Origin: Oxytricha trifallax
Taxonomy: Eukaryota > Ciliophora > Spirotrichea > Sporadotrichida > Oxytrichidae
Direction: 5' to 3'
Assembly: GCA_000711775.1 (NCBI GenBank)
Contig: ARYC01001902.1
Coordinates: forward strand, 19,589-83,588
DNA length: 64,000 nucleotides
Below are positions 1 through 11,735 of the stretch, piece after piece; the stretch's first letter is position 1; each line of letters starts with the position of its first letter. The notes under the pieces were generated by a model. That model worked only from the letters and a program-made list of their open reading frames with translations, did not search any database and was not told where the DNA came from. The position numbers and the translations under genes are program-made.

Positions 1-3000
1 TAATTTGTAGATTTAATGATAAATAGAGGTGATGCAAATTAAAGCACTGTTTCATTGGCTCATAATCTCAATAAATAGAATAAATCGATGTATATGAGCA
101 AGGACTCTATCACTGTATACTCCGAGTACTTTAGTAAACTATATAGAAATAGGAAAAAGAGCGCTGCAACATTAAGTTTAGTACCTCCACCCAAGAGAGT
201 CTTATAAGAGGATTTTGAGAATTTAAAAAAAATTACAGATTTTAATTTAAATTCTTACGATGATGAAATAGAAAGTTCAACAAACTCAGGAAGCATTAAA
301 AGATATCATTGTAATATAATTATTAGAATTTATTTTAGCATAAAGAAGGGAGCAACAGGTTTGACCAACAGATAATAACGAGATGATAATTTATTGAAAG
401 AATTCAGAGGTGACTACATAGTTGTAACAAACATTTACTTCAAAAATAATTCAGAGTATCTGGGTAAGTAATAAGCATAGGTTACAATTGTGCCTGATAT
501 GGAAAAACTCATTGATGACAACATATTCATTGGAGATATACCGAATAATGACAATACAATTGATCCATAACCTTTTTCAATTAACGATCAGAAAGCCTAA
601 AATATTGATAAAAAGATTTGCATAATTTAATCCCAAGCATAATTTTATCCAAATTGTTATAATGTTTTACTTAAAAATAGTGATTAATAAGTTGGTGACA
701 ATGATTTCTTTGATTTTAAAGATTTCGTCAGTCCAGAAAGTTCATTAAATTATGACGGCTAAGATTAGAGTTAAGATAACGATTATTCAATTTGGAATCC
801 TTAATCATCAAGGGCAGGAGGGGTAATAAATAATGCTAACTCAAATTCTAATGGCATTAACTACCCTCCAAAGAGTCTTAATCCTAATTTAGTGTTTCCT
901 GGTTTGAGCCCATACGTGGATTATAAAATTAGATATTCTTTTTATATAATTCATAATGGTTAACTGGTAGAGATAGCAAATTGTCAATGTGGCGGAGAAT
1001 GATTCAGTGAAAATTTTATTCCCATTTTAGAGGTATTATGATGACCCTAGAATGAACATTACTATAATCTTCAATGAAAAAAACTTTATTTCTTTTCTTC
1101 TTGTTTTATTCTTATAATAAAATTCTTTTACTTTCAATAATTGAAATGACAAAATAGTGTACAGTGCAATAACAAAATTCTACCTTGAAAATCACTTCAT
1201 TATAAGGTCAAATGACATCTTAATTAAGGGGTTTCATGATTTTAAATTGGATATGATATAAGAGTACAGAACGAGAAGCTATTAGATTAATTAGACTTAT
1301 ACTATTATAGTCAAAGTTATACCTATTGCTTAGAATATTGCACAATTCATTTTAATTATTCATTCCATTTAACATTTAAAAAAAGACGAAAAATTTAAGA
1401 GTAATGTTTAATCCAAGTTTATTCATTAAATAATTTTCAAACAACAGTTTTTACACTCATATAGTAATAACACGAATAATAACAATAATTAGAACCAAAA
1501 CGGAGGAGGTGGCAACACAAATAACAACAATTAAAATACCAATGATTTCAGCAATTTAGAGCCAAATTAGAACCAATAGAAGCCAGATGATGGCATAAAG
1601 TTTCCTGGTGACAATACTCAAATTAAATTTAATGAGTTTTTTAATTTTCTATTTATACTAACCCTGAAGACTAACTAAATCAAAACCTAACTGCTTTTAT
1701 TTCAAACGCAAATATATATGGATTAGTTCAGATCAAATTTAGCCAAGTTATTAAGTAAATAACACCGTAAGAAGCAAAAGATAGCATCAAAGTGACTTTG
1801 TTCTATTAGAAAGTCGACTATCTGGAGAACTATGAAGTTGTCTCGGTAAATCTATATAATTATTTTTTACGTTTAGGTATAATTATGTGAAAAGTACTTT
1901 GTAAAAAGAATTTTGATATTGTTTTATTCTTATGAATGATCAGAACTTGATTTTGTAGTTATTTAAGAAGCCTCCAAACGATAAAACAGAGGAAAATTTG
2001 GCATATTTTAAACAATACAAATTAGTAGTTTATTTCGCAAATTAATCTGCTTTTGTTTCATAAGTCAACATGAAGACACTTTAAACACCGTACTTAGTGT
2101 ATTTACTCAAATATATTATAAATGAATAGGGTAAGTTTTTATTAATGTTGTTAATTAGATATATTTATAGATACCCATGATTACTAGAATTTAGCTTAGT
2201 CCTATACTTTGACAATTATTATATATAACAAATAGCATTTAATTTAGTGAATTATAACTCCAGTTTTTATGAATATATTTAGTTAAACAACTGCGACATC
2301 AGTTCTAAGCTCTTTAATGATTTCTAGCAGTATTTCGGTTGGTTTATAGTACCTCTGGAGTTTCTTGAATACAATCTAAATTTTAGCTTTTATGCCCCTG
2401 ATAGGCCTGAAAATGCCAGATTTCCTGATAGTTTTCTTTGAAAACATAAACAAATTTAACTACGCAATAATAGATATGAGTGATTTTATCGCAAATACAT
2501 TAGACTTAGACGATTCTTCATAAGTAACCAGATCACAAGATTTTGATATAGTTGGTATGGAGAGTATGAACATATTTATTAATTGCACTGACTTCTTTGT
2601 TGCTGTGTTTATACTTGCTATTGCAAAAGTTGGCTTGTACATTATTATTAAGAAGAAAATAGACAAGATGAAGGAAAGCAATTGGGTCTCTAAAATTATA
2701 CTTAGAATTGATAATATACTGGGATGGGCTTTCTTTTTAAGAGTTTTAAATTAGAGCTTCCTTAGTGTTATGATTGGGGCAATTTATAATTATAAGTAAT
2801 GAATATGAATTTTTGGACAATCCAAATTTAAATATAATTATTTAGATATTTTCAAATATAGCAATTCTAAACTTATATGTATTGAATTTGAAATCTTTTG
2901 GGGAAGGCCTCTCATCAGTAGTTTCTCTTGCTCTTGTAATTGGTGGAATTGGTTATTTGATTTTTACTTTTATTATTTTGACTAAATTCAAGTAAAACCT

Positions 3001-5771
3001 AAAAGACCAAGGCAACTTGGTTTCTTTAAGATATTCTGAGTTATATGATAGTCTTAAAGTTGAAAATTTTACAAGAAACCATGAATACCTCTTTCATTCA
3101 TTCGTATTAAAAATAATTGTAATTAGTATTGTTAAAATACATTTGAAATGGAAATTTTAGATAAAATAAATAAATCAATTCAAATAAATAATTATAACTG
3201 CCTGTAATTAGGAGTGTTCGTAACACAAATTAGATTTAAAATAATTATGATCAAATTAATTAAATAAATAATTATATATAATTAAACTGTACAGATTGTG
3301 CAAAGTGTGCAAAAATATATTAATACAAAGTATAGCGCAGTATGTGTGCAAATATATACGAATTATATTAAATAAAATATAAATATATAAAATGGTCTCA
3401 ATCGGTGACGGCACAGATACCGTAGACTATTAGAGAGTGTGAACCTCTGTTACTAATGGCGCCACTTATTTGGATAAATGTCCTGCAGATTCCACTTACG
3501 GCAGTGACGATGTCTGTATCGGTAAGTTTATTCGCACATCACACTAACTTGTTTTTAGATAATGTGGACCCAACAATCACAAATGCAGGAGTTTATCAAA
3601 CTACATCGGTTCGTAAAGATGCTTCATACTAATGGACTATTACCGCAGCTGATGTTGATGCCGAAGATACAGTCTCTCTCTCAATCAAATCAGTCACCAA
3701 TAAAACTCCAGTCGAAGGTGATGAAACAACTATTGAAGTAATTAATGTAGCAGAAGTAGAAGATTTATGGTTATATATCTCTGGTACAGCTGGGGAAACA
3801 GACGATTTCACAGTTGAATTTAAGAATTATAAGGAGAACGGTGAAAAAATTGCGCTCGACGATACTATTGTTTACGATATAGTTCTTGAAGCAAACGACT
3901 GATTAAACGGTACTGTTACATACACAATAGCTCTTACTGCTACCGCAGAAAAGACCCTTTTATATATTTATATTTTATTTAATATAATTCGTATATATTT
4001 GCACACATACTGCGCTATACTTTGTATTAATATATTTTTGCACACTTTGCACAATCTGTACAGTTTAATTATATATAATTATTTATTTAATTAATTTGAT
4101 CATAATTATTTTAAATCTAATTTGTGTTACGAACACTCCTAATTACAGGCAGTTATAATTATTTATTTGAATTGATTTATTTATTTTATCTAAAATTTCC
4201 ATTTCAAATGTATTTTAACAATATTAGAAATAATAAGTATTACTTAGGAGATTGATATTTGTTATTATTATTTTCAGTTTTGAGAAATATCCACTCCTTA
4301 AGTATAATATATGCTTGCTGTATATTGGACTATATGTAAGTTTTTATTATTTGACTGATCCATATTTTAGTTTTTCATATATGTGGCATATTTGAGACCC
4401 TTTGAAAAAAGACTTTAAAATTTGGTTGAAGTATTTAATCAGTTGATAGTATTTATGTGTCTAGTATTTGCTGCACCACTTGTCTATACAAATGATCACT
4501 ATTAATCTGTCCTTAATTTTGATTAAGAAAATGAGATAATAAAAGTGTCTAGTAAGTTATACTATCTTAATATATTGATTTATTTTATAGGTTACTTATT
4601 AATCAGTATGTTTGGGTTGCTTGGGTTCATAAACATTTCGCTTTAAATATTCTACACTACAAAGTATTTTGTAGAATAAATTCAAAATTACAAGCTAAGG
4701 AAGTCACAAAAAACTAAAATTTAACCAGAATCTAGTTAACTTCACACTACAAGAGCGAGGAAAAAACATATTAAATTGCGTAAACAAAAATCACTGCCCT
4801 CTGAATTTGACATTGAGCATAACAACTCCTCTGAAAATTAAAATAATTCAGATGAAATTAATGAATAGTTTGAACTTGATAGTCAATCACCGATAATTGG
4901 AGTGAGTGCGGAACAAATTCATAAACTTAATTCATCAATAATCACGCATATCAACTCAATATAATTCGAATCATTTCTGAGATAGGACACAAGTACTGAA
5001 TTAGTTTAGAAAGATCATCAAGGTGGTAATGACATTTTAAATCTTGGAGATTTAATTGGAAATTAGAAGCTTAAGATACTTGTAAATAACTTCCTAAATT
5101 GTTAATAGGAGAGCTAAGAAGATATTTAAAATCAAAATGAGGGAGAGTAGAGCAGTAAAATTAGGTTTCCAATACACAATCAAAACTCCGATCCATAAAC
5201 TTAAAATATGCAAAACAATCCTGAGGATTAAACTGGGAGCAATAAAAACAATCCATTTTTGCATTATCAATAGATAGACTCAAACGACTACACACCTTCA
5301 CTTAATAATTACGACGTTTCTGATTAATTACTTCAAAATAATAGTACTACCACCCACAAAGACAGAGTAGATTTAGAGCAGCCTGTAATCCCTTCTGTCT
5401 CTGAGTTCCAGATGTTTTAGCAACAAGCTGAGCAAGAATAAAGCACATAATTACCATAAATAAGCTACAGCAATTAGCAAACGCAATCTTCTACAACTAA
5501 AAAGAGCAGTAAAAAACGAAAAATTGTAAAGAAAAAGAACATAAAATTTGCTTAACCTTAGACTGGTAATAATGGAGCAACTGTGAAATCGAATAGTCTG
5601 AATTAAATTGCCAAAATATATTAGAAAGATAAAATTAATACAGCTGTTGCAGGAGATAAATAATCATAAAACGTGATTAATGAAGAGAAAGTCAAGAGTA
5701 AAATTAAATTACCACCAATTAGAAAAGGCAGCAAACCCAGGAATATTAGTAATTATACCGAACTTATTTGA
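1..5771 (+). CDS. Large multi-pass membrane protein, 5' end outside window, interrupted by IES
   Basis: Open with TAA/TAG as Gln, through several short GT..AG introns, to TGA at 5769-5771. The N-terminal part is an extracellular-looking, Asn/Gln-rich region with a poly-Asn/Gly tract near 1440-1560. From about 2540 there are several hydrophobic segments, including FFVAVFILAIAKVGLYIII, LALVIGGIGYLIFTFII and LRRLIFVIIIFSF. A polar C-terminal tail of about 350 residues, rich in Asn, Gln, Lys and Ser, follows from about 4680. A 1133-bp IES with pointer GTATTA cuts the third of these segments; its removal joins FHSFV to LLRRLIF in frame. Introns follow at about 4335-4370 and 4551-4590. The frame also breaks near 1000 and 2440, not resolved. 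Architecture resembles large ciliate-specific membrane proteins; no family assigned. Confidence 0.7.
3127..3392. repeat. Left arm of 266-bp inverted repeat
   Basis: Reverse complement of 3958-4223 over its full length by eye, with no mismatch noticed. It contains a unique-looking stretch with GTACAGATTGTGCAAAGTGT near the inner side. The AT-rich arms contrast with the GC-richer core. Confidence 0.9.
3392..3957 (+). pseudogene. Gene-like core inside the inverted-repeat IES, two in-frame TGA codons
   Basis: The core begins at an ATG on the arm boundary and stays open in one frame to the right arm apart from two TGA codons (3440-3442 and 3900-3902), after splicing a 37-nt GT..AG intron at about 3521-3557 that has a CTAAC branch-like motif. 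Codon use and GC content are unlike the flanks. The product is acidic, Thr/Val/Asp-rich and beta-strand-like (ITAADVDAEDTVSLSI, TVEFKNYKENG), like an extracellular repeat domain. Both TGA codons sit where Trp would be plausible. It may be a germline-limited gene relic, or part of a gene completed elsewhere. No family is assigned. Confidence 0.6.
3958..4223. repeat. Right arm of 266-bp inverted repeat
   Basis: Reverse complement of 3127-3392. The near-identity suggests recent formation or ongoing correction between the arms. The right pointer copy follows after a 13-bp spacer. Confidence 0.9.
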
Positions 5772-5885
5772 TGATTTATTTTAAATCATAAACATTTTTA
5801 ATTAGGTGAGAGGCATGTATATAATATTTATAAGAATAATATTGAAACAGATAAATAATAATAAAAATAACAAATAGGAAAATAA

Positions 5886-6201
5886 ATGTCAAACATTAAC
5901 AAAATCATAGAGAAAGCAGTGGATGATATCTGGAAGACCTACGACAAGGATAATAGTGGTTTCCTAGATAAAGACGAAGCTAAATTCTTCGTAAAGACTA
6001 CTCTGACTGAGATGGGAGAGAATGGAGAGTTCGACGATGATGACTTCGAGGCTTGCTTTGCTGCATTCGATGAAGATGGCAGTGGTACTATATCCATGTT
6101 ATAAAATCATATTAATAATTATAAAATCAATCAGTTTCAATAATATTAAATCCAAGGATGAAATGGTTGCATTTATTAAGAAAGTAGCTGGATTACCATG
6201 A
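5886..6201 (+). CDS. Small two-EF-hand calcium-binding protein, 85 aa, with one IES
   Basis: ATG at 5886. First EF loop DKDNSGFLDKDE, second loop DEDGSGTISKDE completed only after IES removal. The reading frame runs off into non-coding sequence at 6097; deleting 6092-6149 (58 bp, pointer ATCCA) gives a continuous frame ending ..VAGLP and TGA at 6199-6201. After deletion the length is 258 nt, exactly 86 codons. A GT..AG intron explanation was tested and puts the second loop out of frame. Both loops have Asp at position 1 and an acidic residue at position 12, so Ca2+ binding is expected. Similar short two-EF-hand proteins are common in ciliates; the partner is unknown. Confidence 0.9.
6092..6149. 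other. IES 58 bp, pointer ATCCA
   Basis: ATCCA at 6092-6096 and 6150-6154. The insert is almost pure AT and interrupts the second EF-hand loop. Precise deletion restores G-S-G-T-I-S-K-D-E. Confidence 0.92.
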
Positions 6202-6755
6202 ATATAAAGTTTTTGCTGAACTGATTGAATAAGCAATAAATAAATATGCATTAATTTAATTTGTTTAAGATAAAATTATTCATAAATTTGGAGTTAATAT
6301 CTTAGTAAAAGTATCTCTAGTAGTGATTTTTTTATAGTCTCTGTTAATTACTACTTATTAAAGGGTATTCCCTGAAAATAATTAATTTATAGTTATCTTA
6401 ATGTTTAATTAAAGGTCAGTGAAAATTATTTCATAGTTAAGTCAAAAATATTCTTAAGAATAACATAAACAAACGATTTAGAGGTTTAAATATCTTTGAA
6501 ACAGATTGATAAAGATTATTTTATATGTTTATATTTTTCATTTTAAAACTATTTAACTCCAGTTTTATCACCAACCACTTTGCAATTATCTTTTTCATTT
6601 AAGAGATATATTATAAGAGAAATTGGAATGAAGACTTAAGAAATATTGATATATTAATTATTGTATACATATTTTCGTTGACTAATTCTCAATCTATATC
6701 TAACTTTTAATATTTATTAATTATTAGATTGAAACTTCTTCACTTAGAGATCTTT

Positions 6756-8083
6756 TCACTATTGTTAATTCTACTAATTATTTTAGTTTGGAGATGTTAA
6801 ATTATTATTGTCGTTGCTCATAGATGGTTAGAGCACTTGGCCACCTCCCATATTCATCTGTTATTGCTGTTGCTACTGGTTTGGCATGAACATTCCAGCT
6901 CCTCCTCCCATCATACCCATGGGATTATTCTGAGGTGCTTGCTAACGGTACATCATTTAGTTCATCATGCCAGGATTTGCGCCGCCCATATTAGCAGCTT
7001 GCATGCTCATTCTTTGTTGCTGTTATTGAGCTGCCATCATTTACTGCATCATAACTGCTTGTTATTGAGGACTCATGTTCATCATGCTTGCAGCTAAAGT
7101 AGGATTCATTTAGGCCATAGCAGCCATCATTTATTGAGGATTCATCATGCCTGGTGCTTAAGATTGTTCGACACTTTGCATCACAGGAGGACGCTGCATG
7201 TTTTAACCCATCATGTTATTAAGAGCATAAATTTATTAAAGAAAAAGCTTTTTATACTTTAATTTACTTTCATACAATATTTGCCATCATATTTTAATTC
7301 ATCATAGGGTTCATTTAATTAGGGAAGTTTTGCCTAACTTATTGCTATTAATTAAAGCCAGCTCCCATCATTGCTGTTTGTTAATTTGGCATCCTAGTAT
7401 TTTAGTTCATCATGCCTATGTTGCCTTACATGCCCTATTTAAGTTATATTTAACAGACTAAATTCCTTACCATGTTCATAGGAGCATTTGGTCTTTGAAT
7501 ATTTGCATTTGGGTTTTACATCATAGGATTAACATTTATTTAGTTGGATTGCCCTTAATTAGGTTGCACGGGTGTGCTTGTAGGCACTACAGCTCCGATT
7601 GATTCATTATATTACTTCACAAAGTTTTGAATCTCCATATATGATGAGTTTTGTAGCATCATACTAGCTTGAGGATTCTTTTCTCTGATTTCATCAAGGA
7701 GATTCTTTCTCATATTTTCGTTTCTGATCTTCATAAACACATCACGGGGTATTTCTCTTTCTATAAATAATCGTTAATAAGTTTTCATAATTCTTACATT
7801 CGTAACCTACAGCATGAATAAAATGGCAAAACTCTCCTCTTGTGCAGCCGACAGGACCATGATAATTTCTGCATGGAACAGTCCTAAAGGGTTTTGCAAC
7901 AATTGGCTATGGTCCAGCAGGAACAGGAGGTGGAGCCAGCTAAGCTTATTAAGCAGCCAAGATTTTCTTCTGCTCATTGATTTATTTACAATCAGCAATC
8001 TGTTTTTTCACCATACTGATGATTTCGTCGTGGCTTAAATTTTGGCCAGAATTAGGATTCGAGATATTAGCTATCAGGCTCAT
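6756..8083 (-). CDS. CCCH zinc-finger protein with Met/Asn/Gln-rich tail
   Basis: Starts at 8083 (MSLIANIS..) and ends with TGA at 6758-6756. Near residues 65-95 there is one C-X8-C-X5-C-X3-H zinc finger (CRNYHGPVGC then CTRGEFCHFIH), typical of RNA-binding CCCH proteins, preceded by a Pro/Ala linker. Next comes a short helical region (IPRDVFMKIRNENMRKNLL), then several hundred residues dominated by Met, Asn, Gln, Pro and Gly. Introns: about 7763-7796 and 7441-7476 (both GT..AG on the minus strand), and a frame break near 7235-7265 that may be a 28-nt intron or an IES. A role in mRNA binding, 3' processing or granules is inferred from the domain only. The frame continues open upstream of the ATG, so a further 5' exon is possible. 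Confidence 0.75.
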
Positions 8084-8637
8084 GATTTGAGTCTACTAAC
8101 CTGTAAAGCATTAATAATAAGTAAATGTTTAATATAGAATGAATAATAGCCTTATGAGGTGATTTAACAGGCATGAGTAATATTAATATGTTAATTAATG
8201 CTTTGAGCATGGGGACTCAAAGAGTTAAATTAAAAGCATGACATAACATCTTAAAACTCATTATTAATAACCTTAAGATAACCTTAATGTTTAATCGTTA
8301 TTAGTAAGTAATAAGAAACTACTATTATCAAATAATAACATCCTTCCAAAGCTACTTAAATCAAAACCTTTCCCTTGTATGATTGAGTTTATTTACAGAG
8401 TTAATCCAACTCTTTCACATTAATAATTATTATAATTGATTAAATTTATGGGAATCTTAAATTTTAATTAAAAATAAACAGCCATATTATTTAATTTAAT
8501 TTTTTCACAAATGAATGCTGAGTGACTTATAGTTTTAGGTGTTCAAGCCTTAACCAGTGAGAAATGAGTGTGATTGATGTGCAGAGTGTGGTTGAGTGCG
8601 AATGAAAACGAGTAATGAGATGTTATGCCTGCATTAC
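8084..8637. other. Intergenic, no gene seen
   Basis: AT-rich spacer between the start of the CCCH gene and the end of the PNUTS-like gene, both on the minus strand. It contains no reading frame with coding character and no clear repeat. Confidence 0.5.
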
Positions 8638-11316
8638 TCAGGCTTTATAGTATAAAAAGACAAATGGAAACTTTAAAGCAATACTTACTTTCATCAAGAA
8701 GCTAAAGCTCAAACTAAAGCTATGTGAGTTCATGCTAGAATTTCTCTTCCTCTTTAATCCTTATTTATTCCAAAGCTATAACCTCGCAGTCAATCACCAA
8801 TACTTTTTCATCTTTTGCGTAATGTTCATCAAGCTCTTTAAGGGGGTTCTGGGGTATCTAGTTTTAACTTATGTAAAATTGCTGAAAAGTAGTTTTCTCT
8901 CTTTGTTTTTGATTCTCTTCTTCTTTTGATTTCTCACCTTTTGCTAGTTTGTAGCTTGGCCCAACATCCACATCTATTAACAGTTATTAAGTATAGCTAT
9001 AATTATATTTACATTAAGGTAATCTAAATAAAGTCAAAGGCTACATTTAATCAAGCTTAGTTTTAATGAATTGCTCTTTGCCTTTTTATTCCTCAAGCTT
9101 TTGACGGTCAAGTTTCATTTCGATATTCTTCAACTCGGTAGGTATCATATGTGATGGTACATTTGCAAGATGTCTCTAAATCTCTTAAACCTCCTCCTAG
9201 TTGAGACCGGGGGCACTAGGCTCATCGTTCATTTTGAAGAATTTTATCAACTCAAGCTTTTCATCGGGTTACCATCTCACTCCTTTCTTCTTTGAAGAGC
9301 TAGTAATTCCGGAAGCAGAATTCTAATGCTATAATCTCAGGCTATCTGCTGTATTGAACTTTTAGAAGTTCTACTGGTCTTAGGCTCTTTCTTAACTCTA
9401 ATAGCTTGATCCAAATTTGGTTGGGGGTGTAATATTAAGGTTTTAGGAATTGGCGGGAAAACCAGAATCTTGTTATGGATTAGTTTTCTAACTCTTTGAC
9501 TGAGATGGATTTACCAAACTCTAAATGACTTTCATGGATTAACTCTCCTTTTAGTTTACTACAGTATTTTAGTGAATGAGTGAATTGATCTCATTCCAGT
9601 TGTCCTGCTTGCGTCTTTTCGAATCCTTCTATTTATTTTTAATAACACTACTAAAAGCAAATAAATTATCATCATCGCTAGAATCCTCTAAGTTTGGATC
9701 AATAAAAGATGAGTCGTAGGTTGCTTAGCGTTTAGCGGGTAGGTTCATGGTTTTTTGCATATTTAATTTCTCTGGATTTTATTAATTATAGTTTTATTAA
9801 AAAAAATTAGCTAAATTCTAAAAATTGATGCTATAGTTTTAATCCTCTTTTTCTAATTAAAGGCTGGACTACCCTTATTTGGTCTTATCTGCCCCTTAAT
9901 CTTATTCTGAAGCTTTATGATCTTTTACCATAACTTTCCATCTGTTGACCATATTTACAGTGTCCTCGTTTGTGATACTATCAAAAATCTTTGCCTTATA
10001 AATTGCGTTTATCGCCTTTCCTAGTTTAGATCTTCTTAGAATGCTAACTGTAATCGGTAGTTTATAATTAAATTCAATTTATACACCTTATTTTTTAAAT
10101 TGTATCAAGTGCTTGTACCATGTATCTGAAAGTGTCTCTCCTGATAAACCACTCTATACTTAGGTGTTAGCACACTTTTGCCTTAATTTCCTTTGCCCAT
10201 TGAACTATGATGGCTATTCCTCCCTTGTGTATAAACTCATCCTAGCAATCTTTCTGAGATGTGTTTGCCAATATCATTAACTCATATAATTTTAGTTCTA
10301 TCAAGGTCTCTCCCTTCATTCATTATTGAGTAAATACACTAAAGATAAACTTAAAATTATTCATACAAATTGCATCAACTAGTCTATTTAGGCCAAGGTT
10401 ACAGTCAGTCAATCCTCCTTATTAATTCAGAAATCCTGCCAGTCTAGTCTTCAATCTATTGAATTATTCTCTCCCTTATTGATCCAAACTTTCTGCTAAT
10501 TTATCAATCTGTTGATTATTTATCGATTCATCTTCAGCACTTCTTGCGTTTTAGGTTTAATGAATATAGATGTCACCATTTTGAGAGTTTCCATAAGCTA
10601 AGTTGTTTTAATTCAAAGCATAAGCTTATTAATCAGGATAGTTAGGACCATCTTGTTATATTGATGATGTGTCTCGAATATTTGTTGCCCCATTGAAAAT
10701 CAACTCGTCTGATATTCCTTGTGTCATATTTTCTGATTGTGGTCTATAATGAATTTAGATTAGAATTTATAAACTAACTTTTCATGAGTGTGATTTCCAT
10801 TGCTTTGTTTCTAGCTTCCTACCAAATCTTAGGCTAATGAATTGGGATCATATAAATCTCTTTAAACCTATCTAAGTGTCTAATCTGTTGTCTATGTTTC
10901 CTTCGTTCATCATGAAATTAGTTCGTTCGTTTTTCTTTGGTAAGATCTCTTTCTTTTCAAATAAGTTTAACTATTTAATTACATATTTATAGGAAAGTCT
11001 TCATTGAAATTATAATTTATTATGAAAATGCTTATTTTTATTAACCCTATATTTATTAATAAACTTATATATAAAAGAATAATTTGCAATTTAGAGTTTA
11101 TATTAAGAATTCTTAGGAATAAACAGACAAGAATATGCACTTTATATCTTAATAATTACTTACCTCTCTTTAAATTTAATCCATATTTTCAACTTGTGTG
11201 CTATTCTCATCATCAATGAAAATTTCAAAGTTAAAAAACTCAGATTGCTTAGAAATATTTTTGGCTTTAGATGTCAATGATCGTGTTTTCTTAGTTTAGG
11301 TTTTGTTTTTATTCAT
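8638..11316 (-). CDS. PNUTS-like PP1 regulatory protein: TFIIS N-terminal-like domain plus RVxF-type motif
   Basis: ATG at 11316 (MNKNKTQTKKTRS..), TGA at 8640-8638. After a polar N-terminus and a Gln/Asn-rich section, about 10300-9900 encodes a helical region ending KLPITVSILRRSKLGKAIN and VNRWKVMVKDHK. This is the pattern of the TFIIS N-terminal (LW) domain. A Ser/Asn/Gln-rich linker leads to KKKGVRWQPDEKLELIKFF, which matches the PP1-docking RVxF segment of PNUTS/PPP1R10 in position and style. The C-terminal region is charged and coiled-coil-like. Together these suggest a nuclear PP1 targeting subunit acting in transcription termination. Introns include about 10749-10783 (boundaries not fixed) and about 8641-8686. 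A break near 10320-10240 (in-frame TGA) could be a long intron or an IES and was not settled. Confidence 0.65.
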
Positions 11317-11735
11317 TGTTTATTGTTAAAAAGCTGAGCGGTGGATAGATTTTAATAAATTAATCTGATAAAAATATATATAATGAATTAATTTTTACAT
11401 TTTTTAGATCTAATGATTGAATTTATTCTTAAAGAACATAGAAAAAATGATAAAAAATTTTGAGTAGTATGGTTTTTTATTATAATATTTCCCTGATTAT
11501 TAATTATCAAATTATCTGGGAGTTTTTTTATGAAAATTATATAATACAATTTAATGTATTCATCTTATGTCTAAATTATTCTTAAAATTTTTATCACAAA
11601 AAACTTTTGATAATTAATAAAATAAAATCAAGAAGTATTATTATTCCTTAACCGTTGAAAGTTGACTCCCTATAATTTCAAAAGAGACATGAGTTAAATA
11701 TTTTATAAATTTATCATAATGTTAGTTTATATAAA
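11317..11735. other. Intergenic, no gene seen
   Basis: Very AT-rich spacer between two minus-strand genes. No coding frame or repeat recognised. Confidence 0.5.

Larger units (their letters stand above)
3104..4236. other. IES of 1133 bp, pointer GTATTA, with long inverted repeats around a gene-like core
   Basis: GTATTA occurs at 3104-3109 and 4237-4242. In the left coding frame it reads GTA TTA and in the right frame GTA TTA CTT, so deleting one copy plus the insert keeps the membrane-protein frame; without removal the left frame does not connect. Inside lie two 266-bp arms (3127-3392 and 3958-4223) that read as near-perfect reverse complements, and a 565-bp core of clearly higher GC. The arms start 14-18 bp inside the pointers, so the pointer is not simply a target-site duplication abutting the repeats. 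Confidence 0.85.

Noticed and set aside
3392-3957. Bacterial origin of the GC-richer core
   Set aside because: It contains a GT..AG intron with branch-like CTAAC and uses TAG and TAA as sense codons, so it is eukaryotic and ciliate-like.
6092-6154. Spliceosomal intron in the small EF-hand gene
   Set aside because: The only GT..AG choice puts the second EF-hand out of frame; the ATCCA pointer deletion restores it.
6837-7097. Plus-strand frame rich in His and Leu
   Set aside because: Antisense shadow of the Met/Gln-rich tail of the minus-strand CCCH gene.
7807-7998. Minus-strand frame with basic and Leu-rich content
   Set aside because: Out-of-phase frame within the CCCH gene; the true frame gives the Pro/Ala linker and the zinc finger.
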